Below are positions 12,201-26,600 of a stretch of DNA of 64,000 nt, piece by piece; the stretch's first letter is position 1, and every line of letters begins with the position of its first letter. The stretch spans positions 1,610,001-1,674,000 of the forward strand of contig JAQFVV010000158.1 in NCBI GenBank assembly GCA_028023455.1, in the 5' to 3' direction. The position numbers and the translations under genes were made by a program. The notes beneath the pieces are model-generated. The model saw only the letters and a list, made by a program, of their open reading frames with translations. It did not search any database and was not told the DNA's origin. The stretch is from Epiperipatus broadwayi (Eukaryota; Onychophora; Udeonychophora; Euonychophora; Peripatidae).

Positions 12201-13270
12201 AGTCATTTCTGCCATTGCACTTCTAAAGGATTAGTGCTGTAGGTTAGATAGTATTTGGAAGAAAGACAATGCTATGTATATAATCTTAGATGATTTCCAA
12301 AATTTTTTAAATACTTTTTTTTAATGGAATAAAATAATTATCTGAAGACTTGTATTAACAGCATGTTACTTGTATTTATATTTTGAACTTTTTCTATCAT
12401 GTTCTTAAATGGTTAAATGTTTTTAGAAAAATTCAAATTTATTTATACTTTTCCAAATACATTCTTATTTATACTTTTCCAAATAACATTCCGCTATTAG
12501 TAATAACATACATATTTTGCTTCTATCAATCTTTTTTTTTTTTTTAATGTTTTTGGTCTGACCTGTGATATTAAATTAATGCAGTGTTCTAGTCAACGAG
12601 GTTATTTTTCTAAAACTAGTAATCAATAGAAAATTTATGTACTTACCTGTGATGGTTCTCCATATTTTTTTTTTTCATTTTGAAGTTAATAGTAATAAGT
12701 AGTTTACAAATCTTGCTCTTTATAAAAAATGGAAAAATCAGAAGGACCCTCATAGATAAGTATATATAATTTTAACTGACTATTGCCCTTGGGAGAATAA
12801 CGAAATTGGTTAATATATGAAATGAAGTAATGTTTTAATTTAAAAGTTGCCGATTCAATTCCCATGCTATACTGTCATTGATCATGCCAGCAACACCTGA
12901 AGAAAAGAGTAACACTATTTAAAATGTTCTGTTCTATTATTATCTTGTCTGTAATAAATATTTTATTTCACCATTACTTTGTAATCGTTGAGATAAAACT
13001 TTTCTGTGTAACAATTTATATAGGCTTAGCGCTTTCAGAGTTTAGTTACTCCATAATCATAGCCTCTTTAGATTATCAATGACATTATATGCAAATGTAT
13101 GCAAAACTATTTTTTATATTATCCATTTTCTGGAAATGGCAAAACAAATGTCTTTTCTATTTATTGAGTTGATGTCACTGGTAATAAAACAAGCTTCTTT
13201 GATTTTCTCTTGATGTCATTCCTCTCTGTGCATTGTATTTTTTTATAAACTAATTAAACCAATAAAAAAA
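9215..13270. other. AT-rich stretch, probable intron, nothing recognised
   Basis: This should be intronic or upstream sequence of the + strand UXS1 gene, whose last exon begins at 14061. I looked for the conserved UXS1 segments (NTFGPRM, QYVSDL, GNPEEHT) and saw none. Only short duplications are visible, such as TTATACTTTTCCAAATA twice at 12445-12485. Confidence 0.4.
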
Positions 13271-13345
13271 AAATGGAACAAAAACTGCAAAAAAAGAAAA
13301 AAATACATATTGAAATGGAACAAAAACCACAAAAAAAAAAACCAA
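13271..13345. repeat. Short A-rich tandem duplication
   Basis: AATGGAACAAAAACTGCAAAAAAA and AAATGGAACAAAAACCACAAAA lie about 45 bp apart. The 73-codon open frame that runs across them is almost all Lys and Gln from A runs, and I do not regard it as a gene. Confidence 0.4.
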
Positions 13346-14060
13346 ACATATTAATTATGACTCTGAAAATGTCAAAGTATTACGAAAAAAAAGATCGCGT
13401 TGATAAAAAAAAACACTTTTCACATATACTCACAGGGATTTTTTTTTTTCCAATTTCACGTCATCGCGACATTACATATTTATGGTTAGTGTGAAAAGGC
13501 CTCCTATCTCCCCTACATTGCAGCTCTAATACCAAAGTACCGATTGTTTTTATTAAATTATCTTATCTATTATTTGTAACAATTGAATGTATTTAGAAAA
13601 ACATAAAGTTGGAAATTATTTTTAAAAAACATTTAACAATTCAATTAGATAATGAAAATAGTCCAGAATAGAACTACACATATGGAGAAAATTTAAATCT
13701 CTACATATAAAAAAGTTGAGATTCAAAGTGATATTTTTTGCCATAATAATAAACTTGTGCTTCTGATCACATTTTAACATAACTAATATAAATTATTGAC
13801 TAATTTAATTTTTGATCTTATAATAATCTGATGGGTTAAAGGAAGCGTTTTTTTTTTTTTACATTAACTGATAACAATTAAATAGATCGTTTATATTTTC
13901 ATTGATTATTTTATTAATATCCTCTAGTTTCATCTGAAATTAATATTATATCATATAATTTATATATATTTATTATTATTTTTCATTGTATGTAGATATT
14001 CAATAAGTTTTTTTTTTAATGTTTGTATATATGAATTATATATATATGTATGTATTTTAG

Positions 14061-14168
14061 GTTTCACTAGTGGATGGATTAAACAAAACTATAGAATATT
14101 TTCGAAGAGAGCTTCAACGGTCAAAACATTCAGAACGCAATATTGTTGATCCAGATGGATTCTTTTAA
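14061..14168 (+). CDS. UXS1: UDP-glucuronate decarboxylase (UDP-xylose synthase), last coding exon
   Basis: UXS1 is a Golgi/ER-lumen short-chain dehydrogenase that converts UDP-glucuronate to UDP-xylose, the donor for starting glycosaminoglycan chains. The exon follows a TTTTAG acceptor at 14060 and encodes 35 residues then TAA. It begins VSLVDGLNKTIEYFRREL, matching the family's C-terminal helix (V-L-xx-GL-xx-TI-x-YF-R-x-EL); the tail then runs SKHSERNIVDPDGFF, shorter and less basic than the vertebrate tail. The NAD and catalytic exons (TGxGFxG, YxxxK) are not in sight, so the activity cannot be judged here. It faces the S28 peptidase gene tail to tail. The assignment rests on family motif recall, without a database search. 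Confidence 0.85.
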   Translation, partial: VSLVDGLNKTIEYFRRELQRSKHSERNIVDPDGFF

Positions 14169-14487
14169 ACTGTTGTTTAAGTATACTCAGGTGTAAACCT
14201 CTTCTGATGTTTTCAATCGTAAGAGACAGTTCAATACTTGGAATTTATTTATTTATGAAGATTTTTTGTGAGGTATTTTACCTCTCGTTCGTTTTAGTGT
14301 CATTCAGGATTCTGAAAAGAAAGAAACTGTTTCTGAGGAAAGTGCATTTTATTGAGTTTTAAAAACTTATTTATATTGACTTTTAGGATTTGAATCCTAT
14401 TTATTTTACCACCTAAAAGATCAAAGACCTACCTATTAATCATGAAAGGGAATTGTGCCTACTAAATTAAGAATTTTTGTTTTTTAA

Positions 14488-14493
14488 AATAAA
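14488..14493 (+). terminator. Poly(A) signal AATAAA for UXS1
   Basis: This is a canonical AATAAA about 320 bp after the UXS1 stop codon. It is a plausible cleavage signal, although A/T-rich sequence makes chance matches common. Confidence 0.45.
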
Positions 14494-14501
14494 AAATTAA
14501 T

Positions 14502-14507
14502 TTTATT
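14502..14507 (-). terminator. Poly(A) signal AATAAA for the S28 peptidase
   Basis: TTTATT on the + strand reads AATAAA on the - strand, about 15 bp past the S28 stop codon. Using it would give a very short 3' UTR that ends across the UXS1 3' end. Confidence 0.4.
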
Positions 14508-14521
14508 TTTTGCATACAATT

Positions 14522-14628
14522 TTATGTTAACCAACTTTTAATGAGTAGATCTATTGTTTTTCTTGCTTGTATTAGCTGAGGGGAGTCAGTAGGGTCATCA
14601 TCATACATGTCTGCACAGTGGGATGTTC
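14522..14628 (-). CDS. S28 peptidase terminal exon with catalytic His
   Basis: After TTTTTCAG the exon reads (G)TSHCADMYDDDPTDSPQL, continues through a helix and ends KSWLT-stop. The His of SHCADM corresponds to the S28 catalytic His. The DSP-x-L-xx-AR that follows is also typical of the family end. Confidence 0.9.
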
Positions 14629-17600
14629 CTGAAAAATAACAAATTAACACATTCCTATTAAATAAATACAAGATTAACAGTATTCTTCATATATATTTTT
14701 TTACTTTAATTTTAGATAGATATATGATTAAATTGGTATACAAATTACTAATTACACAATATAGTATAATCGCTTACCTTTGATGTAAATAGCTGTTGCA
14801 GTTGAGCTTAGATTAGCCAAAGGGCTCAGTGCATGCCATGGATCTTCAGATCCATTAGGAAAGACGATGTTTGTTACTTTTGGAGACAAACCCCCATTCA
14901 TAATATTGGTGTCATTTACCCTCCTGCTTATAAAATCTGAATTTATATATCTTGAATATATGTCAGAACACATCTGAACAAAATAACTGAAAAATAAAAT
15001 TAAAAAATCTTTAAAAAAGTAAAATGATTTAAAAAAAAAAAAAATTTATTTAAAAACAAAACAAATAATTACTTTAAAGGGAAAAAATCACCAAATGGTT
15101 GATTTAAGTCACTTGATGTTTGAAAGTATGCAAATTCTGTGCATGTCTGATACAACCACTGCCTAGCTATATGAAAAGTTAAATAGATAGGATACATAAT
15201 CACACATATACATCCATGATAGATAAAAATACATGAAAACTGGTGAAGATTAGTAAAAATTACAATGCATAAGAAGCAAGTGTAATATATAATATATTAT
15301 GAAAAAATGAAATTAAAGAATTATAGGAAAAATAATCTGATTAAATTAAAAAGTAAAAGTCATATGAGGATAACACACAATATATATATATATATAAAAG
15401 TCAAAGATTCAAATGTCTTTAATAAAAATGATGCATTTAGTTGCTTATATTTAGATTGTACAAGATGGAAATCAAACAGAGCCCTGTAAAGTTATTTTTA
15501 TTATCCTTTTTTTTTTTTTTTCTACATTAGGATGGAAGAATAGTTATAAAGTTTTTCCAAATAAATCTTAAATTTTATTAAAGGATTAAATGAAAAATTT
15601 TGGAAGTTCATTATGTAGTATGTCAAGAAAGACAAAAAAGATCAAATTGTTCTAAAAATAATATCAGATCACTGGATCATGCAAAAAATTGGAAAAAATT
15701 TGGCATTACTAGCAGAGTGAAAACTGATAATTAATATGTATACTTTCAATTGAAATGAGACAAAAATAAGTCATATATGTCTATGTGAGCTGATGAATAC
15801 TTTTCAGATAAAGCAGAACAATATTGTAGATGTAATGAATTTCAGGATGAATAAAAGGAACATGTATCTTAATATTATGGACTATATCATAAATTTTAAA
15901 ATACTCTTTACATTATTTGATTAAATTTTCAGGCAAAGAAACTTCTTAAGAGAAGATATTGTAATCCATAGTTAAAAGATGAAAAGCAAAAGAATGAGAA
16001 TAATAGATGTATTTCAAAAGAGACCTTTAATACTAATACTAATTAGAATATTGAGCTTATAAGAAATCCAAGTAAATATTTAGAATTAAAAATATCTGTT
16101 AGTAACATGCAAATAAAGATTTATTTTTTAAGTTCTGACTTAACAAAAGGAGATTATAAGAATGTGGAATATATTAAATAAACCATATGATAAATTCAAA
16201 GATATTTTAGAATTTTTTTTAAAAAAAAATCAATTCTTATATACTTGAATTTGCAGTGACACAATGGATAATAAAAACATTGAATTCAAAAGCATATAGA
16301 TTAGATTTTTTTAAGATTTTAAATGCATATTAGACTGCAAAAAATAAAATAAAAAAATTTAAGAAATAGGATATCAATTTCAGAATATATTAGAAGAAAT
16401 GAATAGAATAAATACTTTTGAACATTATAAATAACAAACTGTTTAGCTATACATTAATTCAGACTTTAGTAAAAAAAATGCAGAATTTTTGAAAATGGCA
16501 ATGACTCTTATCATAAGAAAAGATTTCAATATCACTGCAGCATAGAGTTACAACATGACATGAAGCTGATAACATTTTTATTTATTTTTTTAATTTTTAT
16601 TACAATGCACTTTTGTAACTAATGTCCAAGTATATGCAATATAGTGTTCTTTAATTATATGTTTAACAGAATAAGTGTCATTATAAAAAGTAAGATTGCA
16701 AATAAGAATTGACTATTAGCTGAAAGGATACTCCTTAATTCCCCACCAAGTCTTAAAGCAAAAAAGACAAGACAAATCAAGCATTGCAACTATGGAAAAT
16801 CATGGATGGACTGTTTACTAACTTGAATATCAGTATATTGATTTTATTATTTTTTTTATTTCTGAATTCAGATCCTGATGACATCATAGCTTTTTTTTCT
16901 TTTCAAAAATCTGTTAACTTCTGAAGCATGGATGAAGTTTTTTTGAAAGGAGAATCATATTGGGGTGTATGATTGCTGTTAATGTGCCGTAATTAAATTC
17001 ACTATTGATTAATGGGCAGTGTAAATTGCTAGCTAATTCATAATCAGTATCTCTTACTAATAAGAGGACCATAGTGTTCATTTCCCTAAGGATTAAAGAT
17101 ATTAGTGGATATAGGAGATAGTTAAGAATCACTGGCTTTTAGAATTAGATTACCATTTATTAATAATTTTATATTTGGTCGATAACAATTTCAAATCACT
17201 TTTGAATGAAAGAAAATTGCATGAAGTGAAAGAAAAACTATTTTGTTAAATGAGAGATTGTTAGACATTGTGAAGTTAGAAGGAAAGAAAAATAAATACT
17301 ATTGATTTTATTATAAAGGCACAATTATATCAGAACCAAAAGTGCTGTGGAATTTTTATAAATAAAATATGGAAGAATATCATTTATGTAGCTTGATGGT
17401 ATATTAGATAGGGCTAGAAAGAATCAAATTGAAGATATCAAATGCAGATTAGTGAAATTTATAACTCACCAATTTTTTAATCTGAAGAAGATGTGAACTT
17501 ATAAAATGGATAAAATATTTTTGAATTAACAAAAGATTTAAAGACTATCATAGAAGATTTTAATATCTGAAAGATGAAACTGCAATGGATAAATTAAAAT

Positions 17601-20600
17601 CATGGAGATAATTATTGACTTTTTAAATAAATTAAGCTCTAATTAGATCAATAAGAAAACTTTTCTTAATTAAAACAAAGCGATATACGCAGGAAGGAAG
17701 GAATAAATTAATGAAAAAGTAGCAGTGAATATGTGAAATGCTATAAAATTGTATAAAGTTAATAATGAAATATAAATGAAACAAAGAATAATAAAAGTAT
17801 AAAAGATCTCAATGATGGAAGTAAAAATACTTCAGCAATAAGAATTAAAAATAGCATTATACTAAAAACAAGAATGACATTATTAAATACATGAAAGACT
17901 TTTGTAAAGAACTATTTTAGTAATAAAGAATAAAAAAAATAAAACTGCTCATACTATAACATCAATAGGCTAAACTCTCCACACAGTAGCGCCAGCAGTG
18001 CAAACCAAAGTAATCAATGGATGCAAGAAGGTTTTTGCACCTCTGGTGCAGTGCTCTCAGATCCAAGGTTCCTCACTGATGAGAACCACAAGCTGGAAAC
18101 TAGTCTGGGGTTATTGGATGAGTAGGCACTAGATAAGGATTTTATGCAAAAACCTTCTTGCATCCATTGATTACTCTGGCTTGCACTGGTGGCGCTACTG
18201 TATGGAAAGTTTAGCCTTTGTGTAAACAATTTGTGTAAGCATAAGAAATGGTGGTCATATGATGTTTAGTGACTATAACATCAACTGATATGCCGTATGT
18301 TTTAAATAAAATAGTGAATCTATAAAGAATATGAAAACTTTAAAGAAATATTCAGATATTTTTAAAGAAGTAAGTGAAAGTTATTTACAGAAACAAATAA
18401 TTTTTAAGTATCAGATGATGAGAGAATGCAACAATATTGTTTTGTTTTTGTTTTTTAAAGAAAGTTGCAAAAAAAGATACTAGGAATTTGAGATTTATAA
18501 TATTATTAATTATACATATATTACAAATTTTTTATAGAGAACATTGAACTTAAGCAAATTTAAAAGACGTCATAGAAATAACAAATACACAAGTTTTCAT
18601 TTACAGAAGAGCATAGATTGAAAAAAGGAATTTGACTCTTTAAACATTTTTGCTATTTTAAATCTTTGGAATGTGATGCATAGGCTAAAGATATAATCAA
18701 ATTTTAATAAATATTCATGAAAGCCCAACCATATTAATTAAACCTGTGATAAGCAAGAAGTTGATTGTGGTCCAAATTTTCAAGTGATTACCTGAATTAA
18801 GAGAAAGTAATTGTTGCATATGTCAATTATAAATTCATCAGTTTGAATACTTTCCAGTCACAAAGCTGATATTGTATTTTTTAGTTGTGGCAGCTGTACA
18901 GTATAAAAAAATAGTATTTTATCATATTTTAAAAAGGGGCAGTAATATCTGAAGCATTTTAATACAGAATGGTCAATGCAAAAGGTTTGAGTTATGTATA
19001 GCATGTAAGTATGTCACTCCAAAAAAAAAAAAAGGGGGGGGGGTGTTAAAAGATATGCATGCAAATTTTGATGATTTTTCTTTAAAAAGTGAATTATGTA
19101 AACAATCATAAAAAAATTTAAATCACAACCAACAATCATATTTTGTTAAATGTATTAAATCAAGCTGCAACAACTGCTTCATTTCTTGTAAATTATGTGT
19201 AAAAACATAACTCTTTCACACTTGGAGAAATGATAAAAGAAGCATTTCTAAAAGCTAATGATTCATTATTTGATTAATTCAAGAAATTATTTTTACAATT
19301 AAAGATATACAACTTTCCCCTAAAACTATCATAAATTCTGATTTGGTTGAACAACTAAACAGAGATATGACTAACTGCATTTGGTTTTTCTTGCAGTTTG
19401 ATGACTCTCCTATTTCTCAGCCTCTTAATTTTATAAGAATTTTTAGGGATATGAAAATTTCAAATTATTAACAATATCATCTTTAAAAATGTGTTTTCAA
19501 AAAAATATATAGAGAAGAAAAAAAATCCAATTTATAAAATTGTATCAATGTCAACTGATGGAGAGAACTGTCAATGACTGAAACATTACTCACCAGCAAT
19601 CAATTTGTTGTAAAATTCTAAGAATGCACAATATTATGGGAATGTGCATGAAAATTGTGAATATTCAAAATAAAAGTTTTTAGAAAATAATGTTTCAGGC
19701 TTAACAAGAAGAAAATGAAACTGAATATGGTGAATTGTTATATCATGCAGATGTTCATTGGTTAAGAAATATTTTTACAAAGATTCAGGAACATGTTATA
19801 AAAGGTAAAAGATTTTTTAAAGTTAAAAGATGAAGTGTACATTGAATTTAATGATGATGTTTGATAGATGGATTTAACTTCCATTGTTAACATAATTAAC
19901 CATCTTAACAAATTGAATTTACAATTGCAAGGAAGAAACAAAACAATAGCTAAAATGATTGGATATATTAATGTTTTTAAAAATAAGTTAGTACTGTAAT
20001 TTATTCTGTTAATGAATAAATTGAAATTTACAAAAATATTTCTGCTGAATTGGAAATAAATGGAAGTACATTTGAGAAAAATAATTATTATAGGAAATAA
20101 CCATTCTGAATTTAAGAGATGTTTACAACAATTTACTTTGCTAGAAACAATAATTACTTTAATGAATTAGCCATTTGGCAATGTTAATGTGGAACAAATG
20201 ACTGAAAATATAAAGAATACATTTTTTTTTGTGGAAGAAAATGAAATTATTCTGCAAAATAATCTATTTTAAAAACAATTCGAAATGTAAAAATCTTTTG
20301 GTGTATAATGGATGAAGAAAATATGCAGATCTTTAAAAAGTGACATTTAATTTAATATGTTTTTAGCTCTATCTATCTATGAGTCTATATTTGATAATGA
20401 AAATAATTAAGTCAAAATCTCATTTCTGTTTTATAGAAGATGCTTATAATCCTACACAAGAATAGTGTATACCCAGATATTCAAATTAGAAGACAATATG
20501 CAATGCAAATCTTTGATAATTTAATAAAACATTTTCTGTTGTCACATGTAAAATGTTAGAGAGTTAAACTAAATGTCAGCAAATAAAACTATTCTTGCAG

Positions 20601-23600
20601 AAGAGTATGGTCTGATAGCCTTGACAGAAATATGGTTGAATGATCAATTTTCTAATAATCAGATTAAAGACTTTTGATGTTTATTATATAGGCCATGATT
20701 ATGTTAACTCAGCTTTCAAAAGGTGGAGAGATATTATTAGCTATTAAAAACTATATTGTAACAAAGCAAGTGAATATAGAATGAATTCTACTGATTCTAT
20801 TTGGATTGAAATGACATTAGAAAGTCAGTTGTATTTGGTTGGTAATTTGTATAATCTTCATCACATTAATATAACCAAAATGTATAATGATTTGGAAAAA
20901 TAGTTATAAAAATATTTAGAGCTACGGTGATTTTAATACATGCTATATAATGCCAGCAAATAAAACAATAAAGGACAAAGAATTATAAAATTCATGAATA
21001 TAATTATTGTGGTACAAAATATTATTTAAAAAGCAGATAAATTACATAATATAATATAAAATAAAATATTTTTATATAACAACAATAAATGTGTGTATAT
21101 AACAATAATAATACAGAAAACTTTTTGGCAAATATTTCTTTTTGCCCTTTTCAATGTGTTGGAACTATTTTAGAATTTCAATTTATATTGCATACACAGC
21201 AATATCTATGTATTTTGTATAAAATTAAGAGTAATAATACAATATGTACAAGGAAGGAAAAAAAACCTGTATAAATGTATGCTATATAATTTTCCATTCA
21301 TTCATCATTAGCCAAACAATTAGTTAAATTAATTGATGTTTTATATATATTCATACAGTTAAGTTTGTAATTAATGTAACTGGTTTCATATATTTTCCTT
21401 ATATTAGATTCTTTAATATAGTTTAAAGATTTTATATTTTAAACCATCTATTTTATGTCTGTATTTTAAACAATGAATATATAAGGCAGATTTATCATCT
21501 CTTTTATTAATGGCAGATATATGAAACAAATTATATTAATTACAATAATCATAACTTTATGAATATATATAAAACAATTTAACTAATAACTTTATGAATA
21601 CATATAAAACAATTTAACTAATAGATGGCTAATGATAAATGGATGGAAAATTATATTGCCTCCTTGTTCATATTATTGTTATAATAGGTTCTAGATAATT
21701 TGAAATAAAAGAAATAGATGTCTATTGAAATTGTACAATAGTTCCAACATATAGAAAAGGCAAAAATAAATATTTGCTGAAAAGAGCTTTTCTGCATTAT
21801 CATTTTTATTCTATATATACAATTATTGCTGTTATTATATCACGTGATTTATTTAAATATATGAAAACACAGCATAATGGATTAGATTTCTTTCCATTTT
21901 TCATGATTGTTTAAAAAACAATATAATGAATATATTCTAGCTTTTATTTTAATTAAGTTTAATGATGTAATTACAAAAACATAGACTTTTTTTTTTTTTT
22001 AGAATTCCCCCCACCAAGTAGTTAGTTTTTTTCTACCTTTTTTAAAAAAATAATATTATTTAAAAAAAATAATAATTTTGTGGTTTTTATTATTTTAATT
22101 TTTTCAACATTTTTTTTTTTTTAAATGATTATTTAATAAAATTAACTAATAAATAAAAGAAAAAATTTAGAAAATGATAATGTGACAATTTCAAAGTTTT
22201 TACACATAATTTACAATACCTTGGATTTCATACAACATAATTATTACCTTATAATTCTTAAATAATAACTCACTTAAATTTAAATGAGTTATTGCTTTAC
22301 AATAATTAAACCTTAAAAAAATATTTCAAACAAATTGAAAAAATAACTTTAACTTTCCTTTTTCTTTTGAAAATGAAGTGCTAATCTACTGAGAAACTGC
22401 AACAAAATGCCTAAAAAAATTCACTATTTTCAATTTTTTTTTTATTTGGTTTAAGAAAATGCCAGTGATATTTTACTTTTATAGAATTGGTTGGTATAAG
22501 ATAATTCCAATTAGCACTGTGTAAAAATCATTTAGTTGATGTTATTAGAATGAAAATATCAAGGAATGTAATAAAGCTGAAAAAAGTCATTACACATTCA
22601 AATATTAAAAAAAGATTCTAGCATTTTTAAAAATTATTTTTATATTGCTTCAGAATTTCTATATTTTAATAGATAAATATTAATATTTTTTATTAATAGG
22701 TTCATTATATTCCTCATAAAATTTCCAATAAAATAACATACAGCATTACTAAATCTATGACAATTCATTAGTCCAAAACATAAAAAAAAACAGTAATTGA
22801 TACCTTTTATTTTTTTAAATCATACAAGAAAATTTTCTTTTTAGGGTTCTGTATAATGAATGAAGAGAAAATAGCAGAGAGGAATACTATTCCTGCTGTA
22901 AATGGCTCATTTAATATATGGTATAGCTAAAAAAACGTTCAGATTTTATTCACTGTAGAATAATAATGATGTCTTTTTTATTATCTGCCATTTTCATGTA
23001 AAAAAATTCATTTTGTCTAGTAGAATCTACTTAAAATATAAAAAGTGATTACTATGAAATGATTGCTTACAAATAATAAAATGTTACTGTAATCATGCAG
23101 CAAAATAATTCCCTTCTGACATAAAGTTGAAGACCACAGAATATTGGATAGAACTAGATCATAAGTTAGTATTTCTGAGGAAGCTAAATGAGGTGAAATT
23201 TGAAGAGATCCATTGTTTATCTCAGATTCAGTTGATAAAAAATAAAAGCCTCTCCAAGCACTTTTACTGTATACACAGCCAGAAAACATTCATACCTTTG
23301 TTTTTAGGTAGATAACACAATACTTTCTTTATGAATGTTGTAAAATTATTGAAAGCACAATATGAACATCCAGACACTGTCTTGCATAAAAAATTGTATT
23401 TTTATTTATATATAACTCCTTATGATGTAAATACCCATTATAGCTATTTGCTAAGACCCATCATTCAAACTCACTTTACTAGTTTTGAGTGATCATATTA
23501 CAACCAGTAAATTCAGAGATAGGATCAATTATGTACTACTTCTCTATGAATCTGATATGCAGATTTGAATTTTTTGTTGCATAGGTCTAATTTTATATAT

Positions 23601-26600
23601 TCAGTCAAGTCTTGTTATCTGAAATTTCTTCATTATTATTCAAATGAATTTTTTTAATGACATATTTATTATATTTGTAATAATTTTATAAATGAAAAGT
23701 AAATCTACTCATGTATAATGACAATTTTCAGGTCTGGGATGTTATAAAAAGGCCTAAATTTACTTGTTTCTCCATTACCATTGGTAGCATTTTCAGAAAT
23801 TGTCAGGATGAAGAGTCGGTTATACTGCTAGCTTTATAAGTAAAGATTACTTATCATTTTTTCACTTCTAAATGAATTAATTTATCTTCCAAAAATATAT
23901 AAATTAGAATTGTTAAATAATAAAGTATCTTTGGAATTTGAGGAGCTAGAAATTAAAAAAGAACTGTTGATTCTCGAATTTGAGTTGTAATCTATTTTTT
24001 TACTTCTAAAATTTAATGTGATCTTTTCTTCATAAAGTCTAATAAATAGAAGGGGTGATTAAATGACATTGTTTAAATAAAAATTAATTTAAAAAATTCA
24101 AATTTTATTATAGAAAACATGTATATACCATTTGAATGATAATGAACAACTGAAGAGAATGATATAACTCATATATGCATAGTGTATGTGGTTTTTGTGC
24201 AAATTTGAAACAAAAACCATGAATTTTTTTTATTTTTTCAGTTCTTTTGTAATTGTCTAATTGAATATCTCTTCTGGTATATCTTGCAAGTAATAGTTTG
24301 ATCAACTTCTTTGTCTCCAGATTTTTTTTCTTTTATAACTTTCTCATTAGATATTTTCATCTATTTAGTTTTTCTAGTTCCAGGTTTCTAACTTAATTAT
24401 TTTTATTAAAAATTAGCCTTTTCTTTTTGTAGTTCCAGGTATCCAGTTTAACAATTACTTTTATGTCAGATTAGCATAAGTTGAAACAGTCATGATTTGG
24501 GATGGATCAATACATAGGGCCAATAGAAAGTTTTTCTGTCAAGGATATTTTCTACATTCCTTTTAATGAAATTTGGTACATAGTTCAGTACTGATCAGCT
24601 TTTAACAAGAACTTACTGCATGGTTTTTATATACTCCCATGTGTTATTCTGCTTTACGAAGAAAATTTTAACTAATACTGTGAGCTGAGTTTCTGAATTA
24701 CTACTGAATTCTACTACTTACACCATCTTTTTTTTTAAAGAACCCTATCAATCTTCCATTCAATTACATGACTATCTTAAAAATTATTGCATTAAGTCTT
24801 GACCAATTGATTTCCTTTTTACAAGAAAAATCTTTTTTTTTTCAAACAATTTCTATTTATACTCTAATTTGGAAAACAATTTTTTAGAGATAAGGATCCT
24901 CCCTTCTTATTTTTTTTTTAGTGAATTGATTAACAACTTTTACAGATCTTAATTCCTTCTTGTTTTTCTTTTTTAATTAATTGATAAATAACTTTTACAG
25001 ATTCTAATTTCTATTTGTTTGTGTTTTTAATTAGTTGGTAAACAACATTTAAAGATCTTAATTTCTTCTCTTTTTTTAAAAAAAAACTATATAAGAAAAA
25101 AGTATTATTTTATTATTACAATGTTTTAAATTTGTCACGATTTGTTCACCTTTTAATAGTTTTAATCTATCTAAATTCCTAATTTAACAACTAGGCCATT
25201 GTGCACATAAATGAGAAGTAATAATTCTCATTACATAATTCTCTAAGAATTATATGAATGACACCTAATTAATAATTGTTTTGATGAAATGACTGTAATA
25301 AGGCCAGAAATCACTTTAAAGTTCATACAAAATCATTTTATGTATTACAAAATCAAAACTGATACAATAATTATAAAATAATTAAAAGAGGGGATTTTGT
25401 TACAAACATCTTTCATTTCCTGATAATAATTAATAGTAACTAAATCACTAGAGCTAGCATTGCTATACTATCAATTATATAAGCATAATAGATATGTTTT
25501 ATCATGAATACAAGTAGCTATTAATATATATCCAAACTATGATACAAACTTTAAATCCAGTAAAGAGAAATTTTCTTACTGGTATAGAATATTCAATAAA
25601 TTTTTATCAACATTACTTAACTGTAATAGTTGTTAAAAAATATATTTTTTAAATTATCTCTTCTGTCTTAGATATAGCAATTGTCAAAATATATGTGCTA
25701 ATTGCATAAAAAGACTTCATGGTGAAATTCTAAATGCCGGAAACTCATAATAGAAAGCAGTGATGATCAAAGGTTATTGCTCAACTTGCAATACCCTGTG
25801 ACCTATATATTTTTAACCTGTATTTGGAAAGAGGTTCATTCATTCAAAATATGTGTATGTGTTTTCTAAGATTATAAAAATACATGAAGTATAGGATTTT
25901 AAGCAGTCTAAATTTTTTTCTTACCTCCTTCATTAGCCTCAGAATCCCAATTGTATAATGATAGCTTTTGAATTAAATTTGTATATGAAAACTCAAAACA
26001 ATCTTCATCATGTAACATTTGTTGTTTTTTAATCACTTCTGCTACTCTATAGATGGCTGTGCCAAGAGAAGTGTTTGTCATAATTGCACAAGTCTGGTTG
26101 ATATTTTGAGTTAGTGGTCTCTAAACAAAATGATGTTTTAGTGCATGATAACATACAGCATTTTAAAGCATATTATTAACATAGGCCTAAAATGTAAAAT
26201 TACCATTAAATGATTTATTGGTTTATCATACTGTACTACAGTTGCAAATACATCTGCTATCATTTCATAAAAAGTCATAATGTCTTCACTATTTTTTGGA
26301 TCAATATCACTGCATAAACTGAAATAAGAAGAAAACATTTTTGTCTGCAATATTTTTAGATACATTAAAAAAAATTAAAATATATATACAAGTAAATAAT
26401 CAGTTTTATTTCATTAATGGTTATTTTAACACTACATTTTATTATTAGATGCCATCAAGTTAATTTATCTTCTCATAATTATACGAGTTGTATTTTTCTA
26501 GAATAACCTATTATTTGTTGGGCATATGATGATAATGCAATTCGGTTACTCTCATCTTTCATTATAAATTTTTCCAGTTATATTTTTAATGAATTAGGTT

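Noticed and set aside
12840-12905. GATTCAATTCCCATGC resembling a tRNA B box
   Set aside because: No A box, no stem and no cloverleaf; one B-box-like word is expected by chance.
13273-13494. 73-codon Lys/Gln-rich open frame
   Set aside because: It arises from A runs and a short tandem duplication, with no homology.
18014-18229. 71-codon frame on the - strand
   Set aside because: It covers the MITE 17967-18217 and exists only because the inverted arms are free of stops.
23017-23289. 90-codon - strand frame with KGIILLHD
   Set aside because: Only eight or nine residues resemble mariner transposase, and the essential NARPH that should follow is absent; kept only as a remark.
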